Shown in pieces: positions 9,293 through 18,847 of a DNA stretch of 30,000 bases; within the stretch, counting starts at the first letter, position 1; each line of letters starts with the position of its first letter. A model generated the notes under the pieces. It searched no databases, was not told the origin of the DNA, and was given only the letters and a program-made list of their open reading frames with translations. The DNA lies in the NCBI GenBank assembly GCA_018398765.1, contig JAHBMJ010001427.1:1-30000 (forward strand), written 5' to 3'. The stretch comes from Chromera velia. Taxonomy: Eukaryota > Sar > Chromeraceae. The translations under genes were made by a program, and so were the position numbers.

Positions 9293-10714
9293 ATGTCCCG
9301 ACTTTCCCAAGACGTGTCAAGGCCGTCCATTCATGTCTCAAATGTGCGGTCTGTGGAGGGTCGTGACGTCTTTCTTGCAGATGATCTTTTAGAGATTCGC
9401 ATCCGTGGCTTGGCGCCTTCGTGCGCCTTCTCTTTGAAGTGCCGTCTCGAGGACGATAAAAAAAGGGCCTTCGCCTCTGAGATTGAATATGAGGCTGACG
9501 AGACGGGTGCGTGGACGTCCACCAAGGACTTCTCTCACCGTCCCATGGAGAGTTTTGAGCTTTGCAGACCGGCTGAGGGGCAGAGACAGGGAACAAGGCT
9601 GTCACAGTCCGATGTCATGCAGCCCCAGAAAGCGTTTTTATCCGTCTGCATCGACGGCCGCTCCGTTGCCAGCACGGTGTGTGAACGGTACTACCACGAC
9701 GACGCGAATGTCTGGAGGGAACCGTTTCGCAATGCCGATGGGCTTGTTGGCACTCTCTTTTTGCAGAGAAATTCGACGCCTCAAAATCAGGGGCGTTCAC
9801 CTAGCGGCACCTCAGCGACGCCTGCGGACAAGCAGGCAGTCGCTCGAAGCCGATCAAATTTGTTGATTCTTGACATGTTTGGGACTGGAGGTGGGCTTGT
9901 GGAATACAAAGCCTCTCTGCTGGCTGCACGGTTGGGGTGTGATGCCGTGCACATTGGGTTGTTCAATGTGCCCGGTACTCAGTTACCATCCGTTTGGCAG
10001 GACATCGACCTTCTGTATCTGAAACGATTCCTGCAGGCGATGCGGTTGAGGTTCCCTGATCCCGAGAAAAGATTTGTACTGCACGGTATGTCGATGGGTG
10101 GTCAGCTGGGCATAGCAGCCGCGTCCCTGTTTCCCGACCTAGTCGACGGTCTGGTTTCGGTCAACGGCTCCCCCTTCCTCTTCGACCCCTTCCGCCTTGA
10201 CGGACACCCCCTGCCTCACTACGCCCTGCAGACTGAAAATGCAGAGTTTGGAACGATAGGAGAGGGGCCAGACGCTTCAAATTTCATCATCACAGAAAGG
10301 ATGTTCAAAGGCGTAGACCTGGACATCGCCACTCGGAAGAGAAGGGACACGTGGCCGATGGCTCCTGTCTCTTCCATCCGTTGTCCGACTCTGATTGTCG
10401 CCTCGAAGGACGACAAGAACTGGCCCTCCCTGGAATTTGCCAAACAGGTCAGACGAATAACTTCAGCCGACCCGGAGACGTCTATCAACTTTCTGGAGCT
10501 TCAGAACGCCGGCCACCTGATGGAGCCCCGACACGGACCCGTGTGCACTGTGGTTTATCACGGGGTCTTGAAGATGCTCCTCCAGCAGGGAGGAGAGAAT
10601 CTTGTGGGGGCCGCTGCTGACTTTGAGTTGGCATACGAGGCAACGCTCGCTTTCTGTCGGAACATTGCCACTAGCGCTCAGAGAGCAAGAAAGGGAGCGA
10701 AGGCCAGGTTGTAG
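9293..10714 (+). CDS. BAAT/acyl-CoA thioesterase family hydrolase with PTS1-like tail
   Basis: Intronless, 473 residues from ATG 9293. The frame is open further upstream but without an ATG. Residues about 15-150 match the N-terminal domain of bile acid-CoA:amino acid N-acyltransferases and type I acyl-CoA thioesterases (beta-sandwich, with LEIRIRGLAPSCAFSL, then EIEYEADETGAW). Residues about 185-465 are the alpha/beta-hydrolase domain. The nucleophile elbow is GMSMGG with Ser267. The catalytic Asp lies in SKDDKNWPS (about 373-374) and the His in NAGHLMEP (His408). Serine rather than cysteine points to thioesterase activity, releasing fatty acids from acyl-CoA. The protein ends RKGAKARL, and ARL fits the peroxisomal PTS1 consensus. 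Length is close to family norms (about 420-480). Family assignment is firm; substrate and location are inferred. Confidence 0.85.
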   Translation: MSRLSQDVSRPSIHVSNVRSVEGRDVFLADDLLEIRIRGLAPSCAFSLKCRLEDDKKRAFASEIEYEADETGAWTSTKDFSHRPMESFELCRPAEGQRQGTRLSQSDVMQPQKAFLSVCIDGRSVASTVCERYYHDDANVWREPFRNADGLVGTLFLQRNSTPQNQGRSPSGTSATPADKQAVARSRSNLLILDMFGTGGGLVEYKASLLAARLGCDAVHIGLFNVPGTQLPSVWQDIDLLYLKRFLQAMRLRFPDPEKRFVLHGMSMGGQLGIAAASLFPDLVDGLVSVNGSPFLFDPFRLDGHPLPHYALQTENAEFGTIGEGPDASNFIITERMFKGVDLDIATRKRRDTWPMAPVSSIRCPTLIVASKDDKNWPSLEFAKQVRRITSADPETSINFLELQNAGHLMEPRHGPVCTVVYHGVLKMLLQQGGENLVGAAADFELAYEATLAFCRNIATSAQRARKGAKARL

Positions 10715-11437
10715 ATTTGCTGATCATATGAAGATGAAAGACCGAATCAAACTCTAAGTCTTTTTCTGAAAACTACTAGTCTGAACAACTTGAACCTATT
10801 CTTCGACATTTTTGAATGATTTTTCTGTATATTTTTAACATATTTCTCAACTTTTTTGTAAAGATAGCTAGAGATAGCCTATAGGGGATAGCGTTAACAT
10901 TATTAGCGGAAAGGCATAACGCAGAACAAATCAATAAACCAATCACTAAATTAATTAAAATGATATGATAAAATTAATAAACATGTCTTTTCTATAAAAT
11001 TCTATAAACATTTTGCTTTGTTTTTCAAAAAAACTTTTCAAGCTTTCAATAACATAACATTTAGCCAAACGACGAACGTTCGTTTAAAACTTTGTTAAAA
11101 ACGTGAAGGATTAGGGATTAGGAATTTAGGATTATAGGATTTATGTACGGATCGAGGATTGGCCTCCCGCCCCGATGCTTAATTATAGCTTAAATCTTTT
11201 GCTATTGTGTGCGCTATATGACATATATCATAAAAACTTCTTGGCTTTTCCTTAGACTTCTTCGAACTTCAGTGCTAACTTAACACTGCTAAGCCTTCTC
11301 TGTACACGTGTACGCATCATTTCCTCTTACAGGATTACTTTAATAGAGAGAGAAACTCAGAGAATCCTCTACAGTGGGCCATTCGGAGTAGTGGCTGCCA
11401 GTGCCTGCATGTGCAAGAGCGCCTTAGTTTCACAAGT
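10715..11437. other. Convergent AT-rich intergenic region
   Basis: Lies between the 3' ends of the hydrolase (+) and the PUB-CAP gene (-). Strongly AT-rich with many stops in all frames. It contains AATAAA-like words (for example near 10931 and 10975) that could serve polyadenylation, and a SINE-like fragment at 11098-11190. Confidence 0.6.
11098..11190 (-). repeat. SINE-like tail, minus-strand copy
   Basis: On the minus strand, a GC-rich block (GCATCGGGGCGGGAGGCC) leads to CGTACATAAATCCTATAATC and further AATCCT-type units. This is the same order as at 5310-5402. On the plus strand the tail reads GGATTAGGGATTAGG and so looks telomere-like, but the shared GC-rich block favours a retroelement tail. 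Confidence 0.4.
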
Positions 11438-14400
11438 TCAACTTGTTCTAGTTTCTGCGTTGCCAGTAGGATCTTTCTTGTACGCCCCTTGTACTCCGAA
11501 GAGCTGCGTGAGGTAGACGCCCGTGGACGAAGACGCCCCCGCAGCGACTCCCAAGCCCATGACGTCAAAGTCCCCCAGCAAATTCTTCCGATGGCCCTCC
11601 GACTGGATCCAGCTGTTCACAGCCGCACGGGCGCACTTCTCTCCAGATCCCTGCAAGCAGGTACTCCTCCGCAGATGTACACATGATGAAAAAGATTGAG
11701 GCCGTAGGAAAACGTATGGACGATCCCAAAAAGCAATACCAAGGAACCTCAGAAATGACTAGGAAGCAGCAGCGAGACGGATTGCGGAATGCTGCGGATT
11801 TTGCTTGCTTGCTTGCTTCCTTGCATGCATGCATGCTTGCTTCCTTCCTTTCTTTTTCTTTCCAGAATTACTTTCATCGGAACACGTGACTCTATGCGTG
11901 ACAGTCAGGTCGATACGATGTCCGAGAGGTTGACTGACAGACTACCTGACTAACGTGATTGATTGCCACGTTCTCCGCAGCAGCCCTTGAGAAGAACGGA
12001 TAGCTCGCAAACCTCTCATGAGCACCCTCGTGTCCGAAGGGCACTTCTGCCCTCAACATCCGTTGAGAGTGGACCCGCGCAACGTTGGAGACTCCTTGAG
12101 ACCACCTCAAAGGCGGCTTTCCGTGCATTTCTCTGTAGGCGTTGGTGAACCTCAGGACCGCAGGCCCGATGGCAGACGGGTCGTTGGAAGGGTCAAACTG
12201 AAGAGGGGAGGTGAAGGAAGAATCAGCGAGAGAGGACGATTATGGCGACGCAGACGGACATCTTCTGTCTATTGGTATTCAACATAAACGCGTAGAGAGA
12301 AAGAGTGGATGGAGACATGAAGAGAGATTGAACGATCTGTAGAGAGGGGGAAGCGGACGGACAGCTGCACAAGCAGAAACAGACGATTTGACAGAGCCAG
12401 ACATGCAGACAGAGTGTTTTTTTTCGTTTCTTTCCTATTCACTGACAAATCAAGTCATGACGCACAAGCAATCGAGGATATGAACGACAAGTATACACAT
12501 TCGTTACTTCACACGAATGAGCCTTGCATGGTGAGTAAATGACATACGCACTCGACCGGCTAGCCCATAAGGGAATTGCAAGAGAATGGATGAAACAAAC
12601 AAGACAAAACGAAGAAGGCATGCAGAAAGCAGTGGCTGACTAACCGACCTTCGCATCTGCCGCTCTGTCACGTTCATCCAGTTTCCTCAAGTCTGTCCCT
12701 CCCCTCACCTCCCTCTCCCGAGTTCCCTCCGACGGATCATAAACTCTCCAGCTCCCGTCAGCTTCTCTGATCCGAGCCTGCACGGAAGGAGGGTGGGAGG
12801 GAGTGGGGTCATGGCTCAATGTCGTCCTGTCAGGTGTGTGTCCTTCTGCCTGCCTGCTTTTGCAGGTCTCCTCGCTCTTTTGAGGCTGCAACTGTCTGTT
12901 CGTCCTCCTGCCCAGGGGTGTGTGTGTTGCGGTTTGCCTGTGAGCGTGTGTATGGCTGTTTCCCTTCCTCTCTGCGTTTATCTCCCCGTTAATCAACTGA
13001 ATCGTCTGTTTGCGGAACCCATTTCTGAACACACGCTGCACGACCGAGTAGGGACAGCTGGAGGGAGAAAGGCAGGAGGAGGCCCTTAGAACGGACCGCT
13101 GAGGGATGTGCACCCCCTCTTTGAAGCTGTGCCTGCTGCGCCTGCCTGTTCTTGTGCGCCTCTCTGGCTGCCTGCAGGTAGTCCCTCAATTGCTCCTGCT
13201 GTTGCTGTTCCTTCACTGCTCCAGGGTCGCGTCGCCTGCACGAGATAAGATGATTTGGGTGAGCAGGGAGTGACTGAGGGACAGAATCAAACTAGAAGAG
13301 TGGATAGAAATGAAGAATTTAAACATGGAGAAGGATGGATTGCAACCAACGGAACTGCATGCTGACATGATGACTCAACTCTCTCTCCCACTCAATCAGA
13401 ATATATGTCTGCGTACGATCAGACAGGCTTGTAGACGCGGTAAACGTGCCAACGTGTCCATGCACGTGCATACGTACACAATGCGCGTACATGTACACGT
13501 GAAGTCAGTCAGGCGCGGAGAGGAATACACACCTGCGTGTAAGGCTGCACTGAGGCAGACAAAAAAAAAAAAATGAATGACTGCATCGATGGTAGGCATA
13601 CTGCGGAATATTGTGGGTAAGGCACAGTCAGCCTCAAAAACGGAGAAGCTGAAGATTGATGAAAGAGCAACCTGATTGATTGATTGATCGATCTGCATGT
13701 GAGAAGGACCGACCGACCGACCTCTTGAAATCGAATGCTCCCCCGCCTGTTGTCCTCTTTTCCCTCTGACTCCCCCCGAAATCCCTGTCTTCCCCCTTCC
13801 CCCTGTTGAGAGAGGAAGCAGCCCCCGTTGTTCCCTGTGTCCCCTTTTGAAGGCTCTGGTGACCTTGTGTCTCTCCATTTGCTTCTCCATCTCCGCCTCC
13901 TTCCACGGAGATCCCCGTATCACCCTCACCACCAACAACACGCTCAGATCCCGTTGACATATCCTCCAACAGACTCTTCGCAAGCCACAGACGGGGGTAG
14001 GCGGTTTCGACCGACGGGTGCACACTGAAGACGCCTGCCTTCTCCGCAAAACCCATGGCCTGCGAGTAGACAACAAGAACTTCTAGTGCATGAAATTAAG
14101 CAAAGGACAGGAGCCACGGAAAGTAGGGTAAAAGTGACTGACCTTCAGAGCTCTAACAGGCCTGGTGTCCCCCCCTACAGCTGCCTGGAACTTGGGGTTT
14201 GACGCTCGAATGGACTGGAATCGAGAGATGTCTGCAGAACAACACCCATACATGCAGGGAAAGTATGTATGTTGTTTGCAATTTTTGTGGACTTTCGCTG
14301 AGAAGGTATCTTTAATTACGAACAGACGGTGTCCCACCTGGGTTTTCCACAACGTTGGTGGCCACCTGCAACAGCAGATCAATGCAGGCCTTCCTTTGGG

Positions 14401-14710
14401 AAGAAGGAAGCTCCATCAGGTCCCAGAGAGACGAGGTGATTAGGGCAACGGTTTTGTCACTCATTTCGGCTCCCGTCTCGTCAGCAACAGACCCCTCTCC
14501 CTCCTCTTCTTGTTCTCCAGCCTGAAGCAAAACGCTCGGGGGCTCAGAAGACACCACCCCCCCTTTACTTTCACTAGTGGCAGTGGCTGCGCGTCCAACC
14601 ACATAGCCAGGACCGCTACCAGAAAAGGGAGTTACTGTTGGACACTGCCGCTCTGACTGTGAACCTGTTTGTTCAGAAGACTCAGATTGCCCCATTATAA
14701 TCAGATGCAT
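11438..14710 (-). CDS. PUB domain - CAP/SCP domain fusion protein (seven-exon model)
   Basis: Exons (minus strand): 14710-14338, 14231-14143, 14059-13722, 13235-13097, 12777-12649, 12197-11946, 11650-11438; 510 residues. All phases match at GT-AG junctions; only the exon-4 donor (GTCCGT) is weak. Residues about 98-195 form a PUB/PUG domain: DLLLQVATNVVENP, then RFQSIRASNPKFQ, ALKAMGF and YPRLWLAKSLLEDM. In other proteins PUB domains bind the C-terminus of p97/Cdc48. A Gly/Ser/Glu-rich linker and a Gln-rich helix (about 270-300) follow. Residues about 366-495 form a CAP (SCP/PR-1) domain of bacterial YkwD-like type: FGHEGAHERF (His412), AAAENVA (Glu431), WIQSEGHRKNLL (Glu458, His460) and YLTQLFG, so the CAP tetrad is intact. 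CAP proteins are normally secreted, yet no signal peptide is visible. An internal start at 14695 gives MGQSES, an N-myristoylation-like N-terminus. Domains are firm; their union in one transcript is inferred from exon phases. Confidence 0.7.
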
Positions 14711-15204
14711 AGGCGTTTCGTGGCCTTCCCTCGTGCTAGACACAGTAAACTTACACGATTTTTGAAATACTCTGCAGATTGAGTGTCTCTGGCAGAGAGA
14801 ACTGATCAGGTCAAACCGTAAAAGACTCAAATACTGTTCTGCAGAAGACTGTCTACAAGTAGACGGGCTCTTTGCGCGAAGCTCGGAATGGCTCTCGAGT
14901 AGATCCGATTTTGAAGGTCAGTCGCGCATGTAATCGGTTTCGTGCAGACACAGACAAAATTATCCCCGCCTGCACGAGCTCGATCCTTATATAATTGCAA
15001 GATGGTCCTGCAAATTTAAACTGTCAGAACGTACTATACTCTCTATAGCATCGTTACCAGACTTGTATCCGAGAGGTTTGGACCAGGTGATCGGTGTGTC
15101 CTCGAAATCGCTTCTCTTTGGGACCCTTAAATTTGGTCGTGTCTGTTGTTGGCAACTTGGCGCTTGGGTGACTGTTCATCTTGTCTCCAGCTGCTTGGGT
15201 CAGG
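14711..15204. promoter_or_regulatory. Bidirectional upstream region
   Basis: About 0.5 kb separates the ATG of the PUB-CAP gene (-) from that of the DEAD-box helicase (+). Both promoters must sit here. On the minus strand a GTAAGT near 14755 could be a 5' UTR splice donor. No recognisable core-promoter box was found. Confidence 0.4.
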
Positions 15205-18168
15205 ATGACAGCCGTCTTCTCTGACAGATCCTTCCGAGACTTCTCGGAGGAAGGGGACAAGCCTGGTGGGTGTATTCAGAAGCGGGTGGTTGATCAGTTG
15301 GAGTATCTTGGTTTCAAACAGATGACCCGCATTCAGATGCTCTCCATCCCTGAGATCTCTGCTCGTCAGGACTGTCTTGTCAGGTGTCAGACAGGCAGTG
15401 GGAAGACGCTCGCTTTCCTCGTGCCCCTTGTAGACCGTCTTTTGAAAAAGGGGAGACTCAACAGAGACGAGGGGACCCTTGCGATGGTCATTTCGCCTAC
15501 GCGAGAACTCTGCGCGCAGACTGAAGAGACGTTGAGGAAGCTGACCCAGATGACTCCTTGGATCGTCTCCTGTGCCATCACAGGAGGGGAGAAGAGAAAG
15601 TCTGAGAAAGCTCGACTGAGAAAGGGTGTCACGATTATCTGTTCTACGCCTGGGAGGTTGGTGGATCACCTTGAGACTACAGCGTCTTTCAAGGCAGGCA
15701 ATGTTGAGATGTTGGTGTTGGACGAGGCAGACCGTCTCCTTGATATGGGGTTTGAAAAGAACATCCACAAGATACACGAAATGCTTCTGCAGAAAGCAGC
15801 TGAGTCAGGGAATTCTGCTGTTGACAGTTTGGGCATTGCGAAGGAGATGTTGCAGGGTCTGGAGGAGGAGTCGGGGGCAGGTGAAGGGAATGGGCTTGCA
15901 TCCGAGGGGGGGGTTGTGAGTTTCGACAGTCCGGGGCTGTCGTCAAAGAAACATCCGAGGAAGGGGAGAGATGGACCCGCAAAGCCTGTCAAAATACCTG
16001 TAAAACAGGAGGAGGGGTTGGGGGATGGAGAAGAAGAAGATGACGGAGATGAAATGCTGTTTAACTTCGCTTCACTTTCCAAGCCTGTGTCAGCCAAATC
16101 GCTCCCAGTCTCTCCCAAAACAAAGATCAAGAAAGAAGAGGAGGAGATTTCAAGAGGAAGTGGAAAAGGGGGTGGGGGAAAGGAGGTCAAAAAGGAAGAA
16201 ATGATTGCCCAGATGAAGGAAGAAAAGCCAAACTCAGCATCCCCACCACCACCACCACCAGCAGCAGCTGCCAAGAGGATCCAGGTGGTCCTTGTCTCAG
16301 CAACCCTCACGCCTGCAGTCAAGCGTCTGGCTGCGTTTCTTCTCCGGAAGGATCACAAAGCAATCGGCCTGGACCTCCCGACAGGTTCTGTTGGACTTGC
16401 AGGGCCTCCGACTGAAGCCCTTCCGTTGCAGCCTGCAGAAAAGAGTCATTCAAAGAAAAGTGAGGGAAAAGGGGAAGATGATGATGATGAGGGGGACGTG
16501 GAAGCGGAGGCAGCTGCTGAGCTGCGCATCGATGCGCCATCCCGGTTGCGACAGTTCTACTTGATAGCGACTCTGAAGACTCGCACAGTCTTGTTGCTTT
16601 CTTTTCTTCTAGAGAAGGCCCCGAAAGGCAGAATTGTGGTTTTTGTCTCTTCCTGCGATTCCGCAGATTTCCTTCACGCATTCCTTCAGAGTGCTCGCTG
16701 GCCGACCGCAGAGGTCGTTCGGGGGGGTAAACCTGTTCCCTCTCGGGGTGCGCACCCCCTGAGCGATGTTGACATGACAGGCATGGACGAGGAGGAAATC
16801 GCAGCAGCAGCGATGGAAAGGGGGAGATTCAACCGAAATAAGGGGAATGAGGGAAGGGGGGGGAACAGGGGAGGGGTGGATTGGAGCAGCATGGCAGGTG
16901 ATGTGATTTTGGACAATGCGGTGGGTGGTCCCATTTCGGTGTTTCGACTGCATGGGAATCTAGAGAAGGAGGATAGGAAGGGAAATCTGGATGAGTTCTC
17001 GAACACTGAGAGGTCTGTGTTGATCTGCACAGATGTAGCAGCTCGAGGTTTGAACCTTCCTGCCGTCTCGTGGGTTGTGCAGTTTGATCCTCCTCAGATG
17101 GCGGAGGAGTACCTTCACAGGGCGGGGAGGACCGCCAGAATTGGGGCGGGGGGGAATGCTGTTGTGTTCTTGCTTGAGCATGAAGAGCGGTTTGTTGACT
17201 TGTTGAAAGAGAAAGGAGGAAAGTTAAGTGCGCTTTCTGAAGAGAAGGTTTTCACCGCTTTCAAGGAAAAGCACACACCCCCAGCGTTGTCTTCGATCCG
17301 TAACCCGGCGCCCTTTCTTCTCTCCTGGTTTGCGAAGTTCGTTTCGTCCGATCCCAAACTTCATGGGCTTGCACGGAAAGCCTTCCTAGCAACGTCTAGG
17401 GGATACAGGACATTCCAGCGCACTCTGAAGCCGATTTTTGATTCTTCCAAACTTCACTTGGGCCGTTTGACGTCTTCTTTCTTCCTTGATGAGACCCCCC
17501 TCAAAGTCGCAAAAGCGGCAGCACAGGATGGAGACGGGGGGGGGCAGGAGGGGGCCGGACAGGGCAGGGGAGGAGATCAGAGGGGACATTGGGGGAAACA
17601 CGTGAATGCAAAACAACAGAGACCTGGGAAAGTGGCTAGACTCCGTGCGAGATCAGAAGAGCACTCACGTGCGCAGCAAAAGCGAAAGCCTGCCGTCCCC
17701 GATATTGAAGTGGTCCCTTCGGGGCCCGGTGGGAGTGGGAAGGGAATGCCGGGGCCCATGAAGAAGTCGGGGGGGTGGGCGGGTCCGCCCGCGGGAGGAG
17801 ATGAAGACTTCGTTGGGGCTGCACTTGCAGCGATGAAAAGTTCAGGTGCATTGCTTGCCAAACCTGGAGATGGTTCAAAAAAGAAGAGGAAGGGAGGGAG
17901 AGAAGAGGGGGGAGAGGGAGGGAAGAAGTTTCGTGAGAGGGGAGGTGACGAAGCTCGTGGAGATGCAACAGAGAAAGGACGTTCCAAGTTTTCCGCCTCC
18001 GCAGGGGGGAGGGGAGGGGTGATCAAGGACAGGGCATTCGTGAAGAAGGGGGGCGTCCAGAAGGAAAGGTTTGGACCCCCCAAGAAGTCTGAGAAGGTAG
18101 CACAAGGGAAAGGAAAGATGGGCAAGCAGTCCTTTCAGTCCATGATCAGGTCTGAGTTTGCAGCGTGA
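15205..18168 (+). CDS. DDX31: DEAD-box RNA helicase, DDX31/Dbp7 type
   Basis: Single exon, 987 residues from ATG 15205; the frame is open upstream only from a non-ATG codon. Motifs in order: Q motif FKQMTRIQ (37-44), motif I QTGSGKT (62-68), Ia PTREL (98-102), Ib TPGR (148-151), II DEAD (173-176), III SAT (365-367), V ARGLN (613-617), VI HRAGRTAR (638-645). The GGEKRKSEKARLRKG block before motif Ib is typical of Dbp7/DDX31, ATP-dependent nucleolar helicases in 60S ribosomal-subunit biogenesis. WVVQFDPPQMAEEYLHRAGR also fits that subfamily. A roughly 160-residue acidic, Lys/Ser/Pro-rich insertion (about 197-355, with poly-Pro and poly-Ala) splits motifs II and III. Another acidic stretch lies near 415-435. 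The last 230 residues are Gly/Lys/Arg-rich and disordered, as in nucleolar proteins. Orthology is inferred from motifs, without an alignment. Confidence 0.88.
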   Translation: MTAVFSDRSFRDFSEEGDKPGGCIQKRVVDQLEYLGFKQMTRIQMLSIPEISARQDCLVRCQTGSGKTLAFLVPLVDRLLKKGRLNRDEGTLAMVISPTRELCAQTEETLRKLTQMTPWIVSCAITGGEKRKSEKARLRKGVTIICSTPGRLVDHLETTASFKAGNVEMLVLDEADRLLDMGFEKNIHKIHEMLLQKAAESGNSAVDSLGIAKEMLQGLEEESGAGEGNGLASEGGVVSFDSPGLSSKKHPRKGRDGPAKPVKIPVKQEEGLGDGEEEDDGDEMLFNFASLSKPVSAKSLPVSPKTKIKKEEEEISRGSGKGGGGKEVKKEEMIAQMKEEKPNSASPPPPPPAAAAKRIQVVLVSATLTPAVKRLAAFLLRKDHKAIGLDLPTGSVGLAGPPTEALPLQPAEKSHSKKSEGKGEDDDDEGDVEAEAAAELRIDAPSRLRQFYLIATLKTRTVLLLSFLLEKAPKGRIVVFVSSCDSADFLHAFLQSARWPTAEVVRGGKPVPSRGAHPLSDVDMTGMDEEEIAAAAMERGRFNRNKGNEGRGGNRGGVDWSSMAGDVILDNAVGGPISVFRLHGNLEKEDRKGNLDEFSNTERSVLICTDVAARGLNLPAVSWVVQFDPPQMAEEYLHRAGRTARIGAGGNAVVFLLEHEERFVDLLKEKGGKLSALSEEKVFTAFKEKHTPPALSSIRNPAPFLLSWFAKFVSSDPKLHGLARKAFLATSRGYRTFQRTLKPIFDSSKLHLGRLTSSFFLDETPLKVAKAAAQDGDGGGQEGAGQGRGGDQRGHWGKHVNAKQQRPGKVARLRARSEEHSRAQQKRKPAVPDIEVVPSGPGGSGKGMPGPMKKSGGWAGPPAGGDEDFVGAALAAMKSSGALLAKPGDGSKKKRKGGREEGGEGGKKFRERGGDEARGDATEKGRSKFSASAGGRGGVIKDRAFVKKGGVQKERFGPPKKSEKVAQGKGKMGKQSFQSMIRSEFAA

Positions 18169-18847
18169 TCTCGCCACCATTGAACAGCTAATGCACCATA
18201 AACGTATATGATCGTCTACAATAGTACTTGATCGTATCATGCCAGTGGATCCTATAGCATTGTTTATATGATTTGCATGTTATAATTTTTCATATAGAAT
18301 CACACATATATAATTAACAATTAATATAGAATTATATTTGTTATTAATGCTAGACGGTAGCATAGACCGTACTATATTTTTTAATAATAGCCTACATATG
18401 ACATTTACTAGGACGTGGTAGTGAGAGTAATAGATAGTAGGATATAGTGGGACGTAGATTCCATGCTCAGCACACTAAAATGGTCTAAACTTCACGAATA
18501 ATTTCCCGGGCTAAATTGTATTTAACTAGCTATTTAATTAGTATAGTAGTTAGTATAAGGAATTTAACCCGGTTTGGTAACTAGTTTGGTAAGGTAGCCT
18601 TCAAAGTTAGCTGGACTCGCTGCTAGAGGCTTAGGGCTTTGTAGTATTTAACATCAAACTACATCAAATTAATTGCAAGTCAAATTGCGCTTACAAAACT
18701 AACATTAGTACTTATCAGTCGTGCACCCGCACATATACTCGCACGCCTGAGAATTTATGTGCATCAATGATTAATAAACATCTAAAACTAATATAAAGTC
18801 TAGTATAAAGTCTACCATATAGCTCTTTGAAAAGACATTTCACAAAT
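18169..18847. other. Convergent AT-rich intergenic region
   Basis: About 680 bp between the 3' ends of the helicase (+) and the exostosin-like gene (-). Dense stops in all frames; no gene, RNA or repeat recognised. Presumably holds both 3' UTRs. Confidence 0.6.

Noticed and set aside
11103-11145. GGATTAGGGATTAGG-type string resembling interstitial telomere repeat.
   Set aside because: The units are irregular and, read on the other strand, the sequence matches the AATCCT tail and GC-rich block of the SINE-like repeat at 5310-5402.
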